Positions 7,417 through 15,800 of a stretch of DNA of 22,845 nt are shown piece by piece. How positions within the stretch are numbered: the stretch's first letter is position 1; every line of letters begins with the position of its first letter. This DNA is from Gemmatimonadota bacterium (GTDB taxonomy: Bacteria > 4572-55 > J002). The notes beneath the pieces were generated by a model. That model saw only the letters and a list, made by a program, of their open reading frames with translations, did not search any database and was not told the origin of the DNA. Where the stretch lies: the NCBI GenBank assembly GCA_003697105.1, contig RFFQ01000190.1, positions 1-22,845 of the forward strand, written 5' to 3'. The translations under genes were made by a program, and so were the position numbers.

Positions 7417-8337
7417 ATGGCAAAATCTATATCTCAAACGATTAAGAACAACCTATTATATGTCCTTATTCGGGTATTAATTCTTGTCGTTCAATTGGTT
7501 TCACGACCGGTCGCATTTATGATGGCTAAATTCTTGGGGAATTTAGCCTTTTTGCTACTTCGTACGGAACGGCACCGAATGCAACATCACTTGACAATAG
7601 CATTCGGTAAGGAAAAAAGCGCTCCTGAAATTGAGCTGTGGGCTCGACAAACCTTTGTGGATTTAGCCCAAAATGCAATTGACGCCATCCGCCTCCGGTA
7701 TATGAATGCCGATAATATCCGGGCATATATCACCGTTTCCGGCGAGGAACATCTGGCAAATGCCTACCACCAAGGTCGGGGTGTTATTGCCCTCAGTGCG
7801 CATCTGGGCTGTTTTGAACTCATTCCGGTGTTCTTTGCCTACCGGGGATTCCAGGTGAGTGTCTTTTCCCGGGTGTTATATGATCGCCGCTTGGATCACT
7901 TGTTGGTTCGAAATCGCCAGAAACATGGGGTCCATGATATTCATCGCCGGCACGGTATCCGAGGGTTGTTGCGTGCCCTCCGCAACGGGCACTGTCTCGG
8001 TATTTTAGGAGATCAGGATACCAAAGTCGAAGGTATTTTCGTCCCCTTTTTTGGAAAATTGGCACATACACCCTCCGGACCCGCCGCAATGGCACTCACC
8101 ATGAAAGCACCGATTGTTATTGTGGTAATCCATCGCGATTCACGAACTCAACGACACCATATTCAGGTCACACCGCCATTGATTCCACCCGAATCTACCA
8201 GTAAAGAAGATGCTATCCGGGAACTGACAACCCAATATAACCAACAATTGGAAATGTTTATTCAGGAACACCCAACCCAGTGGGTCTGGATGCACCGGCG
8301 CTGGAAAAAACAACCACCAAAAGAAATCACAAACTAA
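7417..8337 (+). CDS. LpxL/HtrB-family lipid A acyltransferase
   Basis: This 306-residue protein belongs to the lysophospholipid acyltransferase superfamily branch that adds secondary acyl chains to lipid A on the inner face of the cytoplasmic membrane. An N-terminal hydrophobic segment (about 12-48) would anchor it. The catalytic HX4E motif is SAHLGCFE with H129 and E134. Further family blocks are GILGDQD (substrate-binding region), VPFFGKLAHTPSGPAAMAL and the C-terminal WVWMHRRWK. The ATG follows directly on the stop of the response-regulator gene with no gap, so translation is probably coupled; lptC begins one base after its stop. Next to lptC, a role in LPS assembly is strongly supported. 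Which acyl position or chain it handles (LpxL, LpxM or LpxP type) cannot be told. Confidence 0.9.
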   Translation: MAKSISQTIKNNLLYVLIRVLILVVQLVSRPVAFMMAKFLGNLAFLLLRTERHRMQHHLTIAFGKEKSAPEIELWARQTFVDLAQNAIDAIRLRYMNADNIRAYITVSGEEHLANAYHQGRGVIALSAHLGCFELIPVFFAYRGFQVSVFSRVLYDRRLDHLLVRNRQKHGVHDIHRRHGIRGLLRALRNGHCLGILGDQDTKVEGIFVPFFGKLAHTPSGPAAMALTMKAPIVIVVIHRDSRTQRHHIQVTPPLIPPESTSKEDAIRELTTQYNQQLEMFIQEHPTQWVWMHRRWKKQPPKEITN

Positions 8338-8338
8338 G

Positions 8339-8905
8339 ATGAAATCTTTCCGACCCTTCTTATTTCTGCTCGTATTAGGGATAACCTTCAATAGCTGTGA
8401 ACCGGAGGAGATCGAGCCGCCGGTAAAAGCCCCGCAGGTCACGGATACCACCCGTACCCCAGATCAAATATTGTTCGGATTCCGGTTAAAAGAAACCGTG
8501 TTAGGCGACATCAAATGGGAAGCGCTGGCTCAAAAAGCCACTATTTTTGAGACGGATAAAAAAGTGATTGTCGATACCATCCAGATCGATTTTTATCAAG
8601 AAGGGGCTTTGTATTCCACCCTAACGGCAGATAGTGGCTTAATCTACCAAAATACCAACAACATGGAAGCCTACGGTAACGTGGTGATCGTCACGGAAGA
8701 CGACCAACGGCTTGAAACAGACCGCCTGTTTTGGGATAATACCCGGCAAAAAATCTACTCCGATGCCTTCGTGACAGTTACCCAAGGCAACGATGTTTTA
8801 ACTGGGGTTGGATTTGAGACAGACCCCCAACTCAAACATCTGGAAATTAAAAAGAACGTCAATGCGAAAATCCGAAAGATTAAGGGAGACCATCATGCCA
8901 AATAG
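8339..8905 (+). CDS. lptC: LptC-family LPS export lipoprotein
   Basis: The protein has 188 residues, with a signal peptide ending in a lipobox (FNSC, Cys20). It matches the FCB form of LptC, which is a lipoprotein rather than the single-span form of E. coli. The body is a run of short beta-strands (FGFRLKETVLGDIKWEA; ATIFETDKKVIV; GALYSTLTADSGLIY; MEAYGNVVIVTEDDQRLETD; QKIYSDAFVTV; LTGVGFETDP), the OstA/LptA-type beta-jellyroll fold. LptC receives LPS from the inner-membrane LptBFG complex and passes it to LptA. The ATG sits one base after the acyltransferase stop. The end overlaps the next gene's preferred start by 11 nt. lptA and lptB are not in the window. Confidence 0.88.
   Translation: MKSFRPFLFLLVLGITFNSCEPEEIEPPVKAPQVTDTTRTPDQILFGFRLKETVLGDIKWEALAQKATIFETDKKVIVDTIQIDFYQEGALYSTLTADSGLIYQNTNNMEAYGNVVIVTEDDQRLETDRLFWDNTRQKIYSDAFVTVTQGNDVLTGVGFETDPQLKHLEIKKNVNAKIRKIKGDHHAK
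8882..8888 (+). promoter_or_regulatory. Ribosome binding site choosing the kinase start at 8895
   Basis: AAGGGAG lies 6 nt before the ATG at 8895, inside the end of lptC. The upstream in-frame ATG at 8808 would add 29 residues lying deep inside lptC and unlike any receiver domain, so 8895 is preferred. Confidence 0.75.
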
Positions 8906-10019
8906 CACCGATCCACCCCGTATTTTGATTGTCGATGATGTCAAAAATAATGTATTGCTTATGGAAATGTTACTAAAAAAGCATGGATATATCCCCATTT
9001 CAGCGTATAGCGGTGCAGAAGCGCTGGAGAAAATCGAACAAAACGATATTGACGTGGTGGTCATGGATGTCATGATGCCCGAAATGGATGGCTTTGAAGC
9101 GACTCGCCACATCAAAGCCAATGAAAAAAGTAAACACATTCCGGTGATTTTACTTACCGCCCAACGTCGTAACCTCACGGACATGGTCACGGGTTTGGAT
9201 AGCGGCGCCGATGAGTACGCCACCAAGCCCATTGATGAGAAAGAACTCACGGCAAAACTGCGTGCGCTGCTACGCATTAAAGAATTATATGATCAACTGA
9301 ATGATGCCAATACCCGTTTGCGCGAACTCGACCAGCTTAAAAATGATCTGACTCACATGATTGTACACGATCTGCGAAACCCGTTGACCGGTATTCTGGG
9401 ACACCTGCAACTCTTAAAAATGACAGAACTCTCTGCAGAACAGTCCAACACGCTGGATAATGCCTTACAAAACGCGGAGCAACTGCTGGGGATGATCACC
9501 GACCTGCTGGACATCAGCAAAATGGAAGAAGGCAAATTAATGCTCAAGACCAGCCCAATCATTTTTGAAGATGTGGTCCAGGTGGCACTTCGTCAGGTTC
9601 AAGTGCTCGTGGAAGAAAAAGGGATCAACCTCCAAATCGCTATCAATGAAACACTCCCCGTGATCATTGCCGATTACGATAAACTGCTGCGGGTGATGGT
9701 TAACCTATTGAGCAATGCCATCAAATTCACCCCCCCAGCCGGACACATTGAGATTCGGGCTAACGTGGTCGATACGACTACCATTCAAGTCAGTGTGAGT
9801 GACACCGGAGAAGGTATTCCAGAAAATTATCTGGATCGAATTTTTGATAAGTTCATTCAGGTGGAAAGCCGCAAAGCCGGACGTAACCTATCCACCGGAT
9901 TGGGATTAACCTTTTGTAAACTGGTGCTCGAAGCCCATCAGGGAAAAATCTGGGTGGAAAGTGCTTTGGGGAAAGGAAGTACCTTTTATTTCAGCCTACC
10001 ACTACAAACTGAGCGATAG
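8895..10019 (+). CDS. Cytoplasmic receiver-histidine kinase (REC-HisKA-HATPase)
   Basis: With the 8895 start the protein has 374 residues. Residues 8-125 form a receiver domain: D14-D15, phospho-acceptor D58 (VVVMDVMMPEMDG), and K111 (YATKPID). A short coiled linker (about 128-150) leads to the HisKA domain with phospho-accepting H158 in IVHDLRNPLTGILGHL. The ATPase domain shows the N box (LLSNAIKFTPP), G1 (SDTGEGIPE), F box (FDKFIQVE) and G2 (STGLGLTF). There is no membrane segment or PAS domain, so the input must come through its own receiver or a partner protein. It overlaps lptC by 11 nt and ends 23 nt before the oxoamine synthase gene. I infer a phosphorelay with the response regulator at 6475, linked to envelope lipid genes. 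Confidence 0.93.
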   Translation: MPNSTDPPRILIVDDVKNNVLLMEMLLKKHGYIPISAYSGAEALEKIEQNDIDVVVMDVMMPEMDGFEATRHIKANEKSKHIPVILLTAQRRNLTDMVTGLDSGADEYATKPIDEKELTAKLRALLRIKELYDQLNDANTRLRELDQLKNDLTHMIVHDLRNPLTGILGHLQLLKMTELSAEQSNTLDNALQNAEQLLGMITDLLDISKMEEGKLMLKTSPIIFEDVVQVALRQVQVLVEEKGINLQIAINETLPVIIADYDKLLRVMVNLLSNAIKFTPPAGHIEIRANVVDTTTIQVSVSDTGEGIPENYLDRIFDKFIQVESRKAGRNLSTGLGLTFCKLVLEAHQGKIWVESALGKGSTFYFSLPLQTER

Positions 10020-10042
10020 ACCATTGTTGAGGGAGATATAAG

Positions 10043-11230
10043 ATGGACGCATTTATCCAAGCGCGAAAATTCGCCGCTGAAAAAAAAGACGTGGTGCATG
10101 CCGGAATTTATCCGTTCTTTATGCCACTAAGTGAAACCGAAGGAACTGAAGTCGCCGTCAAGGGTCATCGCTTGATTATGATTGGCTCAAACAATTATTT
10201 GGGCTTAACCACGCACCCCAAAGTGCGAGAAGCCGCCCTCCACGCGGTACAAAAATATGGCACAAGTTGTACCGGCTCCCGATTCTTGAATGGAACATTG
10301 GAACTCCATGAGGAATTGGAACACCGGTTAGCAAAATTCCTCCAAAAGGAAGCCGCTTTGGTGTTTAGCACGGGCTACCAGACCAATTTAGGGACCATCT
10401 CTACGATTCTTGGCAAAAATGAGCACATGATTGTGGACCGGGACGTTCACGCTTGCATCATCGATGGCTGGGCATTGGCCAACGGTAACTTAAAGCGTTA
10501 CCGGCATAATCAGATGGATGACCTGGAAAAAACCCTCCGTTCCTTGCCACAGGACGAGGGAAAATTGGTCGCCGTAGATGGGGTGTTCAGTATGGAAGGA
10601 GATTTAGCAAATCTACCAGAAATCGTCCCGCTCTGCCAAAAATACAACGCCCGTCTGCTGGTGGATGATGCGCATTCAATCGGTGTGATGGGACCGCGTG
10701 GCGAAGGAACCGGAGTCCATTTTGGCTTGCAAGATCAGATTGACTTGGTTACCGGCACGTTCAGCAAGGCTTTTGCATCGTTAGGGGGTGTTGTTGCCGG
10801 TAATAAAGACATAATTGATTACATTAAGCACTTTGCGCGTCCCTTTATTTTTAGTGCCAGTATGCCGCCCTCCAATATTGCCGCTGCACTTGCCGCCCTA
10901 GACATCATGGAACAGGAACCGGAACATCTCGCCCGTCTTTGGAAAAATACGGAATATATGCGGCGGGGCTTTCAAGATTTAGGGTTCGATACCGGGCATA
11001 GCGTCACCCCCGTGATTCCAATCATCATCGGTGGTAGCCGGGAGCGCGTATTTACGATTTGGCGGGCATTATTTGATGCCGGCGTTTTCGTCAATCCCGT
11101 TATTCCGCCTGCGGTGCCGCCCCGCCGTTCGTTGTTGCGGACTAGCTACATGGCAACTCACACCACCGATCAACTAGACCGTGTTTTGGAAATTTTCAAA
11201 ACAGTCGGTAAAAAATTTGATATTATTTGA
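10043..11230 (+). CDS. PLP-dependent alpha-oxoamine synthase, serine palmitoyltransferase-like
   Basis: This 395-residue fold-type I PLP enzyme belongs to the family that joins an amino acid to an acyl thioester with loss of CO2 (serine palmitoyltransferase, 8-amino-7-oxononanoate synthase, 2-amino-3-ketobutyrate CoA ligase). Seen: SNNYLGL at 49-55, GTSCTGSRFLNGT at 73-85, H136 as the cofactor-stacking His, DDAHSIGVMG at 208-217, and the Schiff-base K242 in TGTFSKAFASLGG. The N-terminus GIYPFFMPLSETEG, which ends in a Gly-Thr-Glu, recalls bacterial serine palmitoyltransferases of Bacteroides type more than BioF. No biotin or threonine-degradation genes are near, while LPS genes are, which favours a sphingolipid-type role. 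GGGAGA lies 6 nt before the ATG. The stop overlaps the convergent phosphorylase gene by 8 nt. The exact substrate stays open. Confidence 0.85.
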   Translation: MDAFIQARKFAAEKKDVVHAGIYPFFMPLSETEGTEVAVKGHRLIMIGSNNYLGLTTHPKVREAALHAVQKYGTSCTGSRFLNGTLELHEELEHRLAKFLQKEAALVFSTGYQTNLGTISTILGKNEHMIVDRDVHACIIDGWALANGNLKRYRHNQMDDLEKTLRSLPQDEGKLVAVDGVFSMEGDLANLPEIVPLCQKYNARLLVDDAHSIGVMGPRGEGTGVHFGLQDQIDLVTGTFSKAFASLGGVVAGNKDIIDYIKHFARPFIFSASMPPSNIAAALAALDIMEQEPEHLARLWKNTEYMRRGFQDLGFDTGHSVTPVIPIIIGGSRERVFTIWRALFDAGVFVNPVIPPAVPPRRSLLRTSYMATHTTDQLDRVLEIFKTVGKKFDII

Positions 11231-12539
11231 TGCCGGGTAATAGGCGGTCATATATCCCCGAAAGGGGCGTTGTCGGCGTATCGGAAATCTCAATAGCAGT
11301 TTGTAACCGGTGGATGGCTCGCTCCCCTTTCTGGGGGTCTGTGGCATAGACACGGATTAAAAGTTGCCCCGTATCAACAGCATCTCCCACCTTAACCGGA
11401 ACAGACAAACCCACTGCCGGGTCAATCACATCCTCGATTGTGGCACGACCTGCACCCAATTCGCAAGCAACTTGCCCCATGAGAAGTGGGTCCATCGACG
11501 CAATCCAGCCCGTTTGAGGACTTTTGATTTCGTACAGATGTGTTGCCTGTGGCAGGCGGGAGCGATCTGTAATCACACCGGGGTCACCTCCTTGAATCTG
11601 GATCAATTCTTCAAATTTCGCTAAAGCCTTTCCATCCGCAATGTGTTGCTGTAGCACCGTGATACCCTCTTCTAAGGTTTCAACGCGCTTTGCCAGCCAC
11701 AGCATTTCCGCACTGAGCGCATATACAATCTCCATCAGGTCTGCGGGACCCTTGCCGGCAAGGGCATCAATACTTTCTTCGACCTCCAGCGCATTGCCAA
11801 TCGCGTATCCTAATGGCTGATTCATGTTGGTAAGAAGTGCCACCGCCCCCCGTCCCATTTCAGCACTGATATTGACCAAATTTTGGGCAAGTGTTTGGGC
11901 ATCGTCCATAGTCTTCATAAAAGCGGCTTTTCCAACTTTGACATCAAACACAATTGCATCGGGTCCCGCCGCCAATTTTTTGCTCAGAATACTTGCCGTA
12001 ATCAGTGGAATACTTTCGACCGTGCCCGTCACGTCCCGTAGGGCGTAAAGTTTCCGGTCTGCGGGGGTCAGTTCAGGGGTTTGCCCAATCATCGCCACCC
12101 CGATTTTTGCGGTAATATCCCGGTATTCGCTGAGGCTCAATTGCGTCCGAAACCCGGGGATCGACTCCAGTTTATCCAGCGTACCTCCCGTGTGCCCCAA
12201 GCCGCGTCCGGAGATCATCGGGACGGGCACGCCTACCGAAGCCACCAGTGGCGCTAAAACTAAGGATACTTTATCTCCCACCCCACCGGTACTGTGTTTA
12301 TCAACTTTCGTTCCGGGGATCGAGGACAAGTCCACCACTTGCCCGGAGTGCATCATGGCTTGGATCAGTGCACGGGTCTCAGCGGGACTCATTCCCTGAA
12401 AATAGATTGCCATCAAGAGGGCACTCATTTGATAATCGGGGATCTCGCCGCGGGTGTAACGCTCGATTACAGCATGGATTTCACCAGTACTCAATTCCTG
12501 ACCATCTCGTTTTTTTTGAATCACATCTAGTACGCGCAT
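11223..12539 (-). CDS. pdp: Pyrimidine-nucleoside phosphorylase (DeoA/Pdp family)
   Basis: The enzyme splits uridine or thymidine with phosphate to give the base and (deoxy)ribose-1-phosphate, in cytoplasmic pyrimidine salvage. The 438-residue protein shows the phosphate site KHSTGGVGDK (81-90), the family signature SGRGLGHTGGTLDKLES (110-126), and the base-binding residues R168, S183 and K187 (LYALRDVTGTVESIPL; ASILSKK), the spacing of pyrimidine-nucleoside phosphorylases. The C-terminal domain (about 340-438) with GLSVPVKVGDAVDTGQLL completes the three-domain layout. The ATG at 12537-12539 has only a weak purine-rich AAAGAGA as ribosome binding site. It runs against its neighbours and has its own promoter. 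The length and residues fit Pdp slightly better than DeoA, but specificity is not certain. Confidence 0.94.
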   Translation of the reverse strand: MRVLDVIQKKRDGQELSTGEIHAVIERYTRGEIPDYQMSALLMAIYFQGMSPAETRALIQAMMHSGQVVDLSSIPGTKVDKHSTGGVGDKVSLVLAPLVASVGVPVPMISGRGLGHTGGTLDKLESIPGFRTQLSLSEYRDITAKIGVAMIGQTPELTPADRKLYALRDVTGTVESIPLITASILSKKLAAGPDAIVFDVKVGKAAFMKTMDDAQTLAQNLVNISAEMGRGAVALLTNMNQPLGYAIGNALEVEESIDALAGKGPADLMEIVYALSAEMLWLAKRVETLEEGITVLQQHIADGKALAKFEELIQIQGGDPGVITDRSRLPQATHLYEIKSPQTGWIASMDPLLMGQVACELGAGRATIEDVIDPAVGLSVPVKVGDAVDTGQLLIRVYATDPQKGERAIHRLQTAIEISDTPTTPLSGIYDRLLPGIK

Positions 12540-12593
12540 GATTTTCTCTTTCTTTTTTGAAGGTGACGTGTTATTCTACCGGTTCTGAAAACC

Positions 12594-12622
12594 AATATAC
12601 AGACCGGCAAACCAAGTCTCAA
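12594..12622 (-). promoter_or_regulatory. Promoter of pdp
   Basis: Read on the minus strand, TTGAGA (12622-12617) and TATATT (12599-12594) are separated by 17 nt. Transcription would begin about 12587, giving a leader of about 50 nt before the pdp ATG. Confidence 0.75.
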
Positions 12623-12634
12623 GTCCTTTTTGTG

Positions 12635-12668
12635 CTGATTTTGCCACAACGTAGCCTCACAAAATCAG
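12635..12668. repeat. Palindrome upstream of the pdp promoter (candidate operator)
   Basis: CTGATTTTG (12635-12643) and CAAAATCAG (12660-12668) are perfect inverted repeats with a 16-nt spacer. The near arm begins 13 nt upstream of the pdp -35 box. The position suits an activator or a repressor of nucleoside catabolism. It could also be a weak hairpin with no role. Confidence 0.5.
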
Positions 12669-12859
12669 TCCTCAACCCCAGCCGGATATGGGAAACAAAG
12701 TAACTTCTTTATCATCAAGGTATTAAGGTATAGGGTTATTATGAGGGTTCGGGGATTCCATGGCATAGACTCTGCTTGGGAAGCCGTAACCCCATGATGT
12801 TACCCAACATAATGGCTTGAAATCTATCTATTTATCCCAATCAGTTTGGAATCTCCACA

Positions 12860-15800
12860 GTGTCTTTTGATTTGAAACGTAATGCTTCGATGGTCTCATT
12901 CCGATTTTCCCCGTTGTGCCTTTTGATGTTCAGTTTGATCCTCTTTACCCCCTCTTCCAGTGGGGCAGAAACGCCACCGGAAGCCTATGATTGGTTGCGG
13001 GAACGTGCGTTTTTCCGCTATCGTGATGCCACACCGCAACTGACGGAACAAACCCCCGGGCTGAATTTTCTTTATGGACAACCCTTACTGAAATCCACCA
13101 ACCGGAATACGACCCCCCAACGCCGGTTTGAAATAGATTACCAACGAGGCATCGTGGTAATCTACGATGAAATTTACGGACACATTCTAGGGCAACCGCT
13201 TATCCTCTCGTTGGATGAATATTTCCGCCTAGCCAACCGTAACCAAAGTTTTCAAAATTTACTGAACCAAAGCATGACCGAGCTGGCGCGCCCCGACCGC
13301 TTTGTGGATAGTGGCGGCGGGTTGGTGCCCACCCTAACCTTGCCAATCCAAATTCCGGAAGATAGTTTTTTTTCCGGCTGGTTAATCTCGGAAGAAGGGG
13401 AAGGCAATCTGGCATCGTTAACCGTCAGCGGGCATCAGCGGATTTCGTTCTCGGGGCGGACGGATTACTACCCCAATCGAAACGATAATACCTCCGTAAA
13501 GCAGTCTAAATTCCCCAAATTGGATATGGAACAGGAACTCAAAGTCAATCTGGAAGGGAAAATCGGGGATAAAATCAGTGTACTGGTGGACCACGACAGC
13601 CGCCGCGACAGCCAGCATAAAAACACCATTCGCTTGCGGTATGATGGTGATGATGATGAAATCATTCAAGAACTAGAAGCCGGTAACACCACCCTCTCCT
13701 TAGGAAGCGGTCCCACGTTTATCCAAAGCAGTGTGGCACATGAAGGGCTGTTTGGCATCAAATCACGCCTTAAATTTGGAAATTTGACCATCACGACCAT
13801 CACCAGTAAAGAAGAAAGTAACACCGAAAGCTCCCGGTTTGAAGGTACCGCCCAAAGTGACAGTACCATCTTGGAAGATTACCGCTATATCCGCCGCCAG
13901 TTTTTCTACATCAACGAACCGGAACAGCTGGTTCGAGATTATGCCAGCGGGCAATGGAGTACCAGTTCTGTACTCCCCCGCGATGTCACCGAAATTCAAG
14001 TCTGGTTAGATGATGGGGAAATTGAGAATAATCTGGAAGACGGGGCTATCTATGCCAAAGCCGATATTTATGGGCGAGAAAATGCCACTAGCCCGTACCA
14101 GATTATTGATCAAACGGAAGGGAACTTTCACCGGTTGTACAGCCCGGAAGATTATCAAATTGAGTACATTGAGGATGCCAGTACCTCAGAAGTTATCGGA
14201 TACACGCTCTATTTTCGGCAAGCCATTTCCACGCAAGCCATGTTAGGGATTTACTACGAAGCTCGGGATGGTACCACCTATGGACGACTCCCCGCCAGCG
14301 AGGCGGACACCCTGCACCTAAAATTGATCAAATCCATCACCTCACATCTCCCGGATGACCCCACGTGGAAGTACGAAGTCCGTAACCGGTATCGCATCAG
14401 TAATACCGCCATTGAAGACAACAATTTTGAACTGGTGATTTATAGGGTCGCCCAGACCGGTGATCCGGTGGAGTTTCAAGAAGGCTCAAACCGGAGTTAT
14501 ATGGAGATTATGAACCTGCGAGACCCAGATACCGGCTGGTTTATTCCACCCAACCCCAGTTTTTGGGAGACCGGAATTCTGCAAGTGCCCGGTATCTATC
14601 CGTTTGCGGGGGGAGAAGACCCCGTACCCCCCGCTACACCGGATGTCGCCTTCTTCGGACCCTCTGAACTGACCGAAGAAGAACGCAACCCTGATATTTA
14701 CAATACCTCAGACTCAGAAATCAACCGCGATACCGGAAAATACAACAAGTTTTTCTTTGTCGCACGCTACGCCCGCACCCAGAAAGAACTCCGTCTGGGG
14801 CGCTTAAACGTACTGGAAAGCAGTATCCGGGTGTATAAAAATGGCCAATTGCTAGAACTAAACAAGGATTACCGCGTTGTACCGGAAATTGGCTTGGTGA
14901 CCTTGTTGGAAGCACCATTACCCACCGATGATATTGCCGTTGATTACGAATACAGTCCCTTTCTGGCGCAATCCCAAAAAACATTGCTCGGTATCCGTGG
15001 TGAATACGAAATAAGTGACCGTTCTAAAATCGGTCTGACGTGGATGTACAAAAGCGAAAGTACCCGTGAAGATCGCCCCCGCATCGGCAACGAACCGAGC
15101 CGCCACATGCTGTTGGATATGGATGTCACCTCGGATTTTGATATGCCGATTTTCACCCAGTTGGTCAATACCATCCCGTTTATGGAGACGGAGGCAAAAA
15201 GCCAGTTCCGTCTCGGCGGGGAGGTGGCGATGTCCCTACCCAACCCCAATACAAAAGGCGATGCCTATATCGATGATTTTGAAGGCTCCGAACAAGCCCA
15301 AACCCTCGGCATGACAGACCGCGCGTGGAAGTTGGGGAGTACCCCGCCCGCGATTTCCGAAAATTACACCCCCACCCCAGAAAATAAAGCCGAAATGTTT
15401 TGGTACAATCTGGTGTCACGGGATCGAGTGGTGCAACGAGAAGATATTTATTCTAATTTGGGTCGCCAAGAAGCAGATGACTACATTGATGATATTCTCT
15501 ATTTTGCCATCAAGCCGGATGTACCGGATTCCTCGTGGGCATCCGTCCAAAGTTTGCTCTCGAAAAGCGGAATCAGTTATGCCAACTCCAAGTATATTCA
15601 ATTTTGGGTGAAAAGCACCGAAGGGCACATCCACATTGATATGGGAGATGTCAGCGAAGACTCCTACAACACCGGATATGGCTACGTTTACGCCCAAGCT
15701 GGCAATGCGCAAAACCCCAGTTGTGCCCCCAATAAAGGCAACCTGAATTCCGAAGATATTTATTTGGGGAAACGCGATGGGCAACCCCAACTGAACGATG

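Larger units (their letters stand above)
12540..12859. other. Divergent intergenic region between pdp and sprA
   Basis: These 320 nt hold no convincing gene. The pdp-proximal part carries a good minus-strand promoter and a palindrome, listed separately. On the sprA side I find isolated -10-like hexamers (TATTAT at 12737, CATAAT at 12808) but no -35 box at proper spacing, so the sprA promoter is not identified. Nothing resembles a known riboswitch or tRNA. Confidence 0.6.

Noticed and set aside
8808-8894. Upstream ATG extending the histidine kinase by 29 residues
   Set aside because: It lies inside lptC, has no ribosome binding site and adds residues that do not belong to a receiver domain. 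The ATG at 8895 has a good site.
8798-9277. 159-residue reading frame on the minus strand
   Set aside because: It is antisense to lptC and the kinase, both clear genes. Its composition (many Ser, Met, Ile) is that of a shadow frame.
12190-12541. Three overlapping plus-strand frames opposite pdp
   Set aside because: They are antisense shadows of a well-conserved enzyme gene, with no family resemblance.
15416-15790. 124-residue minus-strand frame inside sprA, and several similar ones between 13400 and 18200
   Set aside because: sprA is continuous and recognisable here; these frames have no ribosome binding sites or known motifs.
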